This document shows, piece by piece, positions 36,401 to 48,400 of a stretch of 64,000 nucleotides of DNA. The translations under genes were made by a program, and so were the position numbers. Numbering within the stretch: position 1 is the first letter of the stretch; each line of letters begins with the position of its first letter. Source of the DNA: Otis tarda (lineage: Eukaryota; Chordata; Aves; Otidiformes; Otididae). The stretch lies in contig CM048552.1 of assembly GCA_026413225.1 (NCBI GenBank), positions 214,978,553-215,042,552 of the forward strand, in the 5' to 3' direction. The notes under the pieces were generated by a model. That model searched no databases and was not told where the DNA came from. It saw only the letters and a program-made list of their open reading frames with translations.

Positions 36401-39400
36401 GCGCCTTGGATACGAGGAGGAAAATAAAAGGGTGGCTGTGGAGCCTTGCAGCGACGGGGTCTGGCCGGGCTGTGTCTGGTGTTGTCAGCTGCTGGAACAG
36501 CTGCGTGAACAGCTGGTCTAAACCTCTTTGAAAACCGCCCCGAGACCGGAGCCTCCGGGATAAGGCCTGCTTTTTGTGACATTTGCTCTTTCCTGCCTGA
36601 GGCAGATCTTCGCCGTGAGCTGCCGCTCAGAAGGAGAAAGAAAGAAGAGGCTGCGTGGCCAAACCCCACTCCCTGGAGCTCTGGACCCTGTGCAGGTCCC
36701 TCAAGTGGAGAGCAGGGTTTGGTTTGCAGTGACCTCCACCAGATCCTCTCGTTTACCAGACTTTCCTCCTCCTCCTCCTCACATCCCCTGCACAGCATCT
36801 CAGCTTCCTGATGGCAGAAGAAGTGGCTGTGATTTGGTTTTTTTTGAGGAAATCCTTGGTTGACCTCTTGGTTTTGGTTGAGTGAGAACTTGGGGATGCC
36901 CCAAAGGAAATTGCTGCCTGGAGAAGAGGACCTTGCTGTTGAGGTCTGGCTGCTGGGCTGCTGAACATCCTTTGCTGCCCTTCTGCAAAGCAGCAAAAGC
37001 TTATCCCTGCAGCAAATGGTGCAAATCCGGGGGCTGAAGTGGGACTGGGATGCACTGAGGTCAAGATCGGCCTTGGCCTGTGGTTTTCAGTGTGAACCAC
37101 TACAGCAATGATGTTTTCCAAGCTAACCACCAAACCAGTGGAAGGAGGTCTACACCTCAACGTCCATCCACAGCTCTCGACCTGGTGTCTTTGCGTCCTT
37201 TGGCTCTGGTGTTACCGAACGACCCAACACAGAGGGAGGGCAGACCTGCGGCGTAGACCCGGGTCCGGGTTCAGCATCACGCTTCTCCTTTCCACCTCTG
37301 TCCTCCAGATCCTTGTCCTGGGAGATGTCAGAGAAAAGGTTCTAGTGCCACTTCAAACTGGTGGGCGTTAGGCAAAGTTTGCAGCTGTGTGGTGTCTCTT
37401 TCAGATCTGGTAGCACCAATGATGCCTGAGAGCAAGGGACTGCCTCCCCCTTTTTGGGGAAGACCGCTCGGCTCGTGAGCACGTGGACTGCCAATCGGTG
37501 GACCAGCCGTGCTAGGAGAGGACACCACCCACCACGCCGTACCCTGCAGGAGTGCGGCGGGGCAGATTTTCAGCTTTCAGCAGTTGCTAGATGATTGGTA
37601 ACATCTGAGGGTGGACTGTTAGGGGGTTGTGATTTATGCTAGACCTGCAATTTGAAGTGGCACCCCATCATGGGTGACAACTGGTCCAGGTTGCCCAGAG
37701 AGGCGGTGGATGCCCCATCCCTGGAAACATTCCAGGCCAGGTTGGCCGGGGCTCTGAGCAACCTGATGTGGTTGGAGATGTCCCTGCTCCTGGCAGGGGG
37801 GTTGGACTGGGTGGCCTTGAAGGTCCCTTCCCACCCAAACCCTTCTGTGATTCTGTGATTCTGTGATTCTGTGACATACGCCCCTGTCCAGACCTTGATA
37901 ATGCTGACGTTGCTTTTTTTTTTGGCTTCTGTCTCCTAGGAAGGCCAGATTTACTGCGGCTTGGTGACCTGCCCAGAGCTGTTGTGCTCCTCACCCCTAA
38001 CCGTGCCCGATTCCTGCTGCCAGGTCTGCAAAGGTAATGGAGGAGCCCAGGAGCCGCTCCTGAGCGAGCGGTGGGAGACGTAGCCATTGCCACCAGCTGG
38101 CGGGAGCCACTTCGAGCTGCTTTAGCAGGACTTTGGAAGCCTGTGCTGTGAATCAGGCCACTTGCTAGGTCTTGGTTGCACAAGGAAATTTAAAAATGAG
38201 GGCTCAGATTTTTTTCTTGCATGCTTTGATGAAGTCACGGCACAAAATGACTCTTTAATACAAGAAGTATTCATGAAGCTGGAAGGCCGTGGTGGTCTCC
38301 CGGCCATGGCCACATAATGACCTCCTCCAGGTGCCTCCTCCAAACTCTCCGTTTCCGTAATTTTGCTCCTCTTTCGTAGTTTTATTTGTTGAGAGAAGTC
38401 TTTGGGTTTCTTTTTAATGCCAGATCATCTCCCTTACCTCATACTCTACCTTTTGGGTGTCTTCATGCCACCTAACTTCAGAAGCCACAAGGCCACGTCT
38501 TTCTTGATGCTGAGCTGTTGTTGATAGTCAGTGGGGACAACGGGATTTTGGGGTAGGGCTCCCAGTTGCTTTGGGTGATGTGAATTCCATATTCAAAGCT
38601 TCTCTCTCTCCAGACCTCACCCAGACCCAAAGAGCAAACCCTCGTCCAGCCCTGCAGCGTTTCACGGGACAATGCTTTTTCCTTGCAGATGGCTCGTATG
38701 AGAAGTCCACGGAAGAGGAGCCGCTGCAGTTAAACAGAGGTGTTGTACGTGACGTTTGCATTTTAAAACTCGAATTATTGCTTCTAGCACAGCCCCGTCA
38801 AACGGCTCAAAGCTGGCCATTTGCCCTTGGCCGTAGTCTTCTACGAAGAAACGACCCAGAGCAGATCTAGGAGGGCGGTCAGTTCCTTGGGCAGCAGAAC
38901 CATGGTTTACAAACCATGTGGTTGGCAGGTGAATCATGTCTGGGAGATGACTTTAGGTGAGGGCTATCAGCATAGGCTCAGACCTCAGACCACCAGGGAA
39001 AGACTCCTGTCCTCTGCCTCTGAAGCATCTCTGATGTCTTTGGAAGAGCAAAAGACTTGTGGGAACTGGAAATCTTGAGCGCTTCTCCTCCTTCTTGGCC
39101 AACTTGGGTGAAGTTGGCCAATGGGTTAAAACAGCTGAGGAACATGGAGAGAGCAGACTCAGAGGTGACCGACAGCCAGATGTGACCCTTACCCATAGAG
39201 TCAGGTGGCCTAAATCTCTCTTTGGGGGCTTTTGCTTCATGAGGTGGTGTCTCCTCTCCACCCTGGGCTCAGAGGTGTCCTGCCTCCCATTCGTAACTCC
39301 CACAGAGGTGGCAGCGCTGGGGCTGGCCACCGGCGTACTCTCCCCGGGCTATTTGTATCGGCAGCCCCAGCAAGGAAAAAGTGACTCCTTGGCCGCCGAG

Positions 39401-42400
39401 GGTTGATTCACGGTGACATTTCAGAGCCGGGCGGCTCACGCCAGGTCTGTGGGATTAGGTCACTTACAGCTCCTGGCCCTGCCCTTTTCCATACTGCTGG
39501 GTGAAACGCCAGCGTCACACCTCCGCCACCTATAAAACCTCCAAAATAGACACAAGGGGACCCTTTGTGCTGCGTGTCCCGGCAGTTTGCTCTTGGAAGA
39601 CCGGGATGTTCCTGGGACTTTGGTCCTGCTGGCTGGCAGCCCCTGCACCAACCCTCCTGGTGCCTGCCAGGTGGGAGGGCAGGATACGGCCCATCCTTAC
39701 CTCTCTGATCCTCTTTGGGTGGCACGGAAGCTAGTCCCCGGTTCCCCAGCAGGTATCTAGAAAAGACCAGCCCGTTTATCTGCCTCCGTCACTGATGTAG
39801 GACCTCACGTGCTTCTCCGAGGGCATTGGGTTGAGCGCGGGAAGAGAAGGGTGCTGTCCCGATGAAGGTGACCCACATGCAGCATAGGGTGGACACCAGT
39901 GTGGGGCATTGACACAAAACTTCTCAGCACCCGTTAGGCGGTGGCAGGCACCAAGATGTCTTCTGGGTCATTGCTCCTCCCTATGGTCTCTGGACCTTGC
40001 ACTCCTGAGGGAAGACGTGCAGGACACTGCGTGGCTTTTTCCAGCATGCTTTGGAATGAGAACAACCCAGCTGCCTGGGTCTGAGCCCCCTTCGTCTCTC
40101 TGCTCACAGAGGCACTCGCAAGACCAGTGCTCAGGGGAAGCGATGGGCAGGAAGCCACCCGGAACCACTGTGTCCAGTGTTCTCAGTTCTTCCCTGGAGT
40201 TCATTCCCAGGAGCTTCAAACCCAAGGGAGGAGGTGGCACCACCGTGAAGATCGTCTTGAAAGAGAAACACAAGAAAGGTAAGGGATGGAGGGGCCAGGC
40301 AGTCTGTATGTGGCCTAAGGTGACTTCTCCAGGACTTTGACTTCTCCAGGTAATGTTTTGGCAGCAGGTTTCCACCACCAAGTCCTACTTCCCACTCCTC
40401 CACAGCCACTCTGTGGTGGCCCACAGCCCCTTTGCTGCATAAATCTACCACTTTCCAAGAAGGGCTGGAAGAAGGTTGATTCTTGGGCTGTTTTGGAGAT
40501 CTGGGACCTGGGAAGAGAGGTGCTCAGCTGGAAGACTTTACGTGGTCCTTCCAGGATGGTGCTGCAGAGGGACAGGATGTTCCTCCTTGCACTTACTCAC
40601 CACATGCTGGATCTGTCCCAGTGCTGTGGTCTGCCTCCTGGAGAAGACAGTAGGAAAGTGAGATGAGGAGTCAAACCCATGGAGCCAAAGGGGAAAAGAC
40701 AGGTCCCTTCTCTTCTTGGGGGCTCTTCCACCACTGTGTCTCCAGAAGGGCTCTTTCCAGTCCTTGGAGATGAAGCCCTGGAGGGAATTTTGGGACCTCC
40801 AAAAATTTTCATGGAGGAGTCAGCAGGTGGCACTCTTCACTGTGCTTCATGCCTGTGGCAGCCTCGGAGAGACCCTGGGCTTGCAGAGGCTTGGAGGCAG
40901 GTGAGGTCCTGCCCACACTTACGCTTGACCTCACCAGGGTGGTTGACCCCAGCAGCCTCCATCTCCTGAAGCCTGGTCCCCCTGCCCCGTGGCACCTCCT
41001 GGGTGGGGTGGCCGCAATACCGCAGTGTCCGCTGCTGCCAGATGTGCTGCCAGAGGACCGTGCTCCTCAAGACAACAGGGCCACCCGTTTCTGAGGTGGT
41101 GAAATGCGTTGAGCTCCACCAAGCCTTGAGCGTACAAAGAGAGGTGATTTCTTTCCACCAGCGACTCTTCTCTCTCTTTCCTCCAGCTTGTGTTTACAAC
41201 GGGAAGACCTACTCCCACGGGGAAGTGTGGCACCCCGTCTTCCGGCTCTACGGCCTCCTGCCCTGCATCCTCTGCACTTGCAGGGACGGCGTCCAGGACT
41301 GCCAGAAGATCACGTGCCCCAAGGAGTATCCGTGTGACTATCCAGAGAAAGTAGATGGGAAATGCTGTAAAATATGTCCAGGTTGGTGAGATCCCACCCG
41401 TTCCTGCAGCTGCCTTCCCGTTCCTTCCTTTAGCCTTGGTTTAAAGCCCCGGGCAGACAGATGTGTAGGTGTCCACATAGCTGGTGACTTGAGTTCACAC
41501 CAGGTGAGGTCAGCAGGGCAAGCACTGAGGTAAGGGTTGGCCTGTTTTGGAGGGCAGCAGGACTGACCCAAGGTGAGGAAGCCCCACTGATCCCAAAAGG
41601 TTGCATCCGTTGGGTGGGTGTAGTCTGGAGAAAGACGCTCAAGGAGGGACGTGCTAAGAGTCTTCAGATGGATAGAAGATGCTTGCTGGGGAGAGGGCAC
41701 GGTCTGTTCTCCACACCTCCAGCTGGGAGAAGAAGTCATAGAGTTAAATGGTGGTGGCTGAAATGTAGGTTTGAAATTAGGAGGACACTTTCTAGGTGTG
41801 GGGTTATCTGTGGCACTCATGGTTTGGTTTGAACTTGAGTTGAGGTCCCCGTCCCTGGAAGGAGAGGGTTAGGAACACAACTATTGAGGTGAGCCAGTAG
41901 AACTGGGCTGGTACTGAGGCTGGGACATGGTGGAGAGGACCTCTTTTTTTTTTCATATTCAATGAGTTTTGGGTCTCTCAGTTGCTTCTTGGTCTTTGGA
42001 TAGCTGTTGGAAAGCTGTTTACCTTAAACCAGAGACCTGGCAAAGATGTGGCAGGGCATGAGATCTTCTCCTGTTCCCACTGGAGAATGTTTTCTAGGTT
42101 ACACCTCTCTGTACTGCCGTTCAGCAGTAGATGTTTAGATGATGGACCACCCACTGCTTCCCTGAAGAGACTAAAGATACCTGAGTCCCTTTGAGCCTGA
42201 CTGCAGATGCAGCAGTTCCTGGGTGAGCTCCTCTGATGTGCGTCTTCAAGGTGGCTTCATGGAGGTGTCTCACCAGGGAGAACAAGCAAGGGGCATTGCC
42301 ACACTTAAGGATGGGGGCAAACGGGCCACAGAATAACTTCAGCTGGGGTTTTCAAGGTTTTCCAGCCTCTGAACAGGGAGGTTCTGGGATGGCCTCCCCA

Positions 42401-45400
42401 GGGGAGCGAAGAGCAGAAGCTCAGCTTGCTTTAATAAGCTTTCTGATAGCTTTATGAGCAGGATTTATGACATGGTGCCTGGTGGGAATGGGATGCGATG
42501 ACTGAGCAGAGCTCTTTCAGTCTTGCGTTCCCGTAATAGCGGGTCTTTCTGGTTTAAAATCTACAACTTTCTCCGCTGGCATCTCCTGTCTGCTGTTCGG
42601 TCTTGGTTTATTTCCAGTTAGACACCCCGACCCAGCCAATATTATTTTCTTCTTGCTTTCCAGTACTCGCAGATCGCAGTCACACACACATACACGTTGC
42701 TCAGCCGAGTTGTCCTTCGCTTCACGGCACGGAGGTTTTGCCCATCTTCTCCCGGGCGGTTTCCGTGACTGTCCTCCTTCTCCTCCTTTGCGCCCAGCAG
42801 CTTGGAGAGAAACGCTGGGTGATTTCTCTTTCCAAACGGGATCCCCATTGAAGGGGAGTTGCTGCCGTGCGTTGGTTGGATGGGGAGATCATCATGGTTG
42901 CGGGGGGGGGAGAGCTGTTGGCCAGGACCCCTGAGTCCCTGCTCCTCCTCCCCAACTCCGTTGGCCATCGAGGGGCTCCAGCGTCAAGCTCTGAGGTTGT
43001 TAAACACCCGTTGTACGTGCGAGAACGTGCGGTTCCTCCCCTGTCGTGGAGGTGGGGCTGCGAAGAGCAGCCCTGGAGCGAGTGAAGTTTCACGGTCTGG
43101 GATGGAGGTTCCCCTCCACCCCGACCTCTGCGGTGGCAGGGATGAGGGTGAGGGGCTGTAGCCTTCCCCCTTCGCGTCACGCAGAGCCTGCCTGTCTCCC
43201 CCTTGCTGAAAAAACCTGGCTTTGCACCCCTTTAAATTGGGATTCCCACCCCCTCTCTGAGAAGAGGAGCTCAGGACCACCCCAGAAAGCACGGGGGAGA
43301 GCAGAATCAGGCCTAAAATAACTGTCCTACTAAAATAAACCCCGCGCGTCTATTTATAGCCAAACTTTCTTTCGAGTAGTGTAAAAAGCTTCAGCATCCA
43401 AAATGACTGGGAGAACAAGGCTAAATTCAGCGGAGCCGGGCTCCTCCGCGTTCCAAGGACCACAACCAAAGGCAATAAATCTCCTTCCAAAACCACGGAG
43501 GGTTCTTAATTACTCCAGATACATTAAAAAAAAATTAAAAATTAGCAGCTCTCCTTTACCAAGGTTGCCAAAAATGTCACGTGGGGTCCCGCCGGCGCCC
43601 CTGGTGTGGCTGTCCCTGCCGTCGCCCCCCGCGTGTGGGGAGGGGGCTGAGCCCACCCACGGGGCTGAGCCGGGCGTGCTGCCCGGGCAGCCCGAGCCAC
43701 GGCGCTGGCTCCCGCGCTGCGGGCTCGTCCCTTCGCCTCGCTGGCGTTGCTCCTCCGGGAGCGGAGATGGCGAGCGGGGAATCCAGCCTGGGCTTTGCGG
43801 CGGCGGTGGCACCGCGATCCCTGCAACCGGTATGGGGAATCCAGGCGGAGAAAATCCCGCTTCCCCATCCCTGCTGGCAGAGAGGTTGCCAAACTCAAGG
43901 GAAATGGAAAACGCAGGGATGGGCAGGTCCACAGATCCCTTAGCAGTATCTCCCTTTGCTGCTGACCTCGGTGCTTGGGGACCTTGGGAGCCATGGTCCC
44001 GTTCAGAGGCGCGGCTGTGCCACGTGGCCTCAAACCCAATGAGATGCCTTTCCCTCGGCTTGGGTGCTGAGATGACCTCCTCCAAGCTCCCTCCTGCTCC
44101 CATTTAATGAACTCTGTCCTTGTTTTTGCCCAGAAACCGGAGTCAAACCCACTGATGAAACAGTCACCACCCAGTGTGGCAAGAACCCCAACCGCGTCCT
44201 GGTCTACATGTTCGTGCCGTCAAGCTCGGAGACCTCCAAGGAGATCCTCAGGACCATCGCGATCGAGAAGGAGCCTGCTGAAGAGGTGGAAATCTACAAC
44301 TGGAAGCTGATTAAAGGTGAGTCCCGTCATGAAACCAGCCAGCAACGGAGGAGGTGTGTGTGGAAACCTGGTGCTTTCCAGGCTTTGTTCCATTTTTCAG
44401 GCTTTTCTAGTGGTGCTCCAGACCTTGCGTGGTGAGTCAAAACCTGCTGACAGTAGGCTGGCCCCCTTTCACACTCTTCTGCTGCAGTTGCATGCAGACC
44501 AGGAGCTGGAAACCACTTTTGACCCCAGTCTGCCCTGCCACAAGCTGCAACGCCATCCGGAGGCGCAGCACGTGGGCGAGCAAGGCAAGGGCCATGGAGG
44601 TGTTCCTCCAAACCTGCCCGCTTCCGTGCCAGACGCACATGGAAAACAAAACCCAAAATTGTTTTAGTCATTCCAATATTTTCGCTTTAGCTCTTTTTTT
44701 CCCGCCCCCGGTCCATCCATCGCTGCAGAGCTGTGCACGCAGCGGGGATGAATTGCTCCCAGCCCACTTTTTGGGCAGGTGGATTTGGTTGATTCCGTTG
44801 GTGTGTCCTCCAGAGGTCAAAGAACAGCAAATACACCATCGGATGGCACCAATCTCTTGCTCTGTCCCCTCCATACCTTTGCGACACTCTTATGGATCAG
44901 AGGAGCCTGTCTCTACTGGGGACACTTGGTCCAGTAGATGTTTGTGTGGTATTTCTCATGGGCCTGGGAAAGCATCGCAGTGCCCCAACCTCGAGTTTCC
45001 ATTGGACATGCTCTACCCCTTGCAGAAACTTGTGCCTTGAGCATTTGAGGTTGGTTACACTCTACCTATGGATATGGTGACCCTCAGCCCATGTGGCTGG
45101 TGTCTTCTGGGCATGTTCAGGCAGATATTCTGGTCTCTTGGGTACCTTTGTGTCTCACCTCACTCCTTAAATAGACCTCCACCCTCCTGGGGCTGGCTCT
45201 TCCCAGCTGCCGAGGGTGGACACACGTTGACAGTAGCTGGAGAAATTAACTCCAGAGATGGAGCCCTGGCTGCCACCATGTTTCCATCCTCCCCCCGCCA
45301 TCCTCCGTCCTCCACGGTGCCCCTCTCCCTGTCCTCCCCCCTGCCTCAGCAAGGCCTCCTTCACAATGGCACCTTGTAGCTGGAGGACAGCTCTGAGCTT

Positions 45401-48400
45401 CCACTGTCTGGGCCCCACCGTTTCCTCTCCTCGCTCCTTGGCAGAGGTTGCCACCTAAACCTTCTTGCCACCTTCTGAGGCCAAAAGCTTCGCGTCTGCA
45501 CGGAGCTCCCGAGCCCTGCCAGCCAAGGACAGGGGAGGCCCTTGTCCCCGAGGCCAACACAGCTCTTTTGCTTGGCAGAGCGAAGTGTTACTATTGGGAA
45601 AGAGCATGAGCTCAGTCACATATGGATTCCACCTCTCCATGGTCCATCACTCTACCAACAGAGCAGCGTGTGTGGAGAAGAGAGGCTGCGAGTCGCGCCT
45701 GGAGCCTGTCCATCTGCCTTTGTATGGGCTCAGGATGCCGATGTGGCCTCATCTATTTCTGTGCTGGGATGGTTTCCTCCACGAGGCAGGAGTTGGGAGG
45801 AGAAACTGGTGCCAACACCCAGCCGAAAGCTTTAACCAGCTTGCTCGTGGTGCAAGACCAGCCCCCCAATGAGCTGCAGCGGGGGCTTCCCTGTGTTTTT
45901 AGGGGTCTGAGCACCTCAGAAGTTTTGAAATGTGACTTTCTGGTGGTTTAGATCATGAGGAGTGAGGACAACAAGGGATCAGAGAGGGATCAGCATGGTT
46001 TGGAGGCTCTGCTGTTGACTCCTGCCTTCCACCCTGCCTTGCTGGAGGCCTGGGCTATATTTGGAGGTGCGGTCCCCCCACGGACCTCTTTCCCACATTT
46101 ACCCTGCCAGAGTGTTGATTAGACACTGACCAAAATATTCCTTTCCATCCTGAAAACCTGCAGCTCTGGGACCTGCAGCAATCCCCAGTGTTTCACCACA
46201 GGGGTCTGGACCATCCATCCCCACACTCTTCCAGCATGTGCTTGAAGATCTCCTGCCGCGGAGACCCTACGGCCCATGTAATCTCTTCCAGAGCCACCAA
46301 CCCCTTCCTAAGGGAAGACTTTTCCCAATGTGTGGCCTCTCTGCAGCTCAAGGCCTTCTCTTCCTCTCCACTGTAGGTGTGAAGAGCAGATTCCTTTCCT
46401 CTGAAGATGCCATCAGCTGCTGCCTCTGTCCTCTCTCACTCAGTTTAAGCAGTTGAGGTTTTTTCAGTCTTTCCTTGATGTCAGAGATTTCTGGTCCTTT
46501 GGTCCATCCCATAGCTCTGCTCTGCACTCTTCTCTCTGTATCCTTCTTGATATGAGCCCAAAACGAAGTGCAGGGCTCTGGTCAAGGGTTGTGTCCTGCT
46601 AGGATGGGCCTCCTACACCCATGCTCCTATCTCTATCCACCCAGGCTTTGTTTTGCAGATGATTTAGCAAGTCCTGAGACCAGTTTCTTGAATTAGACTC
46701 ATTTCACTCCCCACCCCAGCGTGAAGTACCACGTTTAACGGGTCATGTTGGTTCCCCACATAGCCAGCAGAGAGAAGCAGTGAAGATATGTCCCGTCCGT
46801 CCATTTCAGGATGGACAGAATGGTTCTGTGGAAGAGCTTATCTCTCAAAAATTAGGAAAGATTAATTACTCCCTTGGAGATGGGGCTAGCCCTTAATTTG
46901 TTCCTTGTGCTCTACTGGGCTCTGCTTGGTCTTTGGTCCTGAGGCAGTGCCCAAAGCATAGAATCACAGAAGGGTTTGGGTGGGAAGGGACCTTCAAAGG
47001 CCACCCAGCCCAACCCCCCTGCCAGGAGCAGGGACATCTCCAACCAGATCAGGTTGCTCACAGCCCCGGCCAACCTGGCCTTGAATGTTTCCAGGGATGG
47101 GGCATCCACCGCCTCTCTGGGCACCCTGGGACACTGCTCCACCACCCTTCCTTATCTCTAGTCTGAGTCTCCCCTCTTTTAGTTTAAAACCGTCACTCCT
47201 TGTCCTATCACTACAGGCCCTGATGAAAAGTCTGTCCCCCTCTTAACAAGCCCCCCCTAAAGCACCGAGAAGGGTGGGAAGTGCCCAACAGCCCCACCAC
47301 CTCCCTCCATCCCACCCTAAACTTTCCAAAGAACCATCCCGTCTGTCGGACAGCATCTGCTCGCCGGGAAATGCCGTCACCTTTTCCCAGCTCCATCCCG
47401 TATCGCCCCTTCGGCGATCGGCAGACGCAGCGGGCTATTCTTATCTACGCCGCCCCTGCGCTCTCCGCGCGCGTGCCGGAGCATCGTCCGCATTCCTCCG
47501 CTGCTCCCCGGCTCCTGGCATCTGTCAGAAACAACCGTCCGGGGGGGCAAAGGTCTCAGCCAGCTCTCCGCAGGCTCTTGGGTGAACGTTATCTAGGTCG
47601 GTTGATTAAAAGATGTTTATGTCTTGCGGCTCTTGTTTAAAAGCTCCTCTTGGTTACTGATGTACTGGAAAGTGCTTCGTCAGCCGCGGGGACTGTAAGC
47701 GCACCCCCCTGCTCCTTTCTAAGTATAGACCAGAAGGATTTATTGAACACTTGTGCCTTTCTTGCGTCATTAACAGTTTTATTATCTCCATCCCGTGTCT
47801 TCTTCTGTTACTGGTAGGGCTTCTTTTCCTAACCCACTTAACGGACTTATTAATAGTCCGAATAGCCACATATTTCTCCGGATGTCTTTGACTTCCTGTA
47901 TTAACTTTCCACAGTCCGTAACATCTCGTTTATACGGACGGCTGGCCAGTTCCCATTCGTCACGTACTCTTTTTTTTTTTATGCGTAATTGCTGCTGGGA
48001 ATCGGGGAAAATCTCTTAACCAAATAAGGGGGACCGTGTCGGCTCTCCCATCGGCCAGCAGCGAGAGGATGGACGCGTGGAGAAGGATGTGCCAGGCATA
48101 CCTGCCCGGTTTGTCACGCTCCGTGGGCAAGCGTGAATATCGTAACCCTTAATCCCGCAGAAAGGTCGCTTCCGTTGCGGAGCGCAGGTTCTGGTTTTCT
48201 TGGGTCAAACGTCTGAGTCAGGCACCTCCACTAACGGGACGATGCTGGCACGGACGGAAATATCAATCTCTGCTGAGGTCATTTGTGGGTTTTTTCTTCT
48301 GTCCTGGAGGCAGAGAAATGGAAAACTTTGGTCCCTGGCTGCTTCCAGGAAAGGAAAGCATCCAAGGATGGAGGAACCTCTATGGCTGGAGAAGGTCGGT

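Larger units (their letters stand above)
33757..37939 (+). other. CHRDL2 intron 4
   Basis: 4.2 kb, carrying two plus-oriented CR1 copies (35,490-36,055 and 37,681-37,874). The second ends only 65 bp before exon 5. A 476-codon minus-strand open frame across 35,566-36,996 runs partly through the CR1 and is not a gene. Confidence 0.8.

Noticed and set aside
35566-36996. 476-codon minus-strand open frame
   Set aside because: It runs backwards through a CR1 and CHRDL2 intron sequence, has no family match, and its C-terminal third is antisense CR1.
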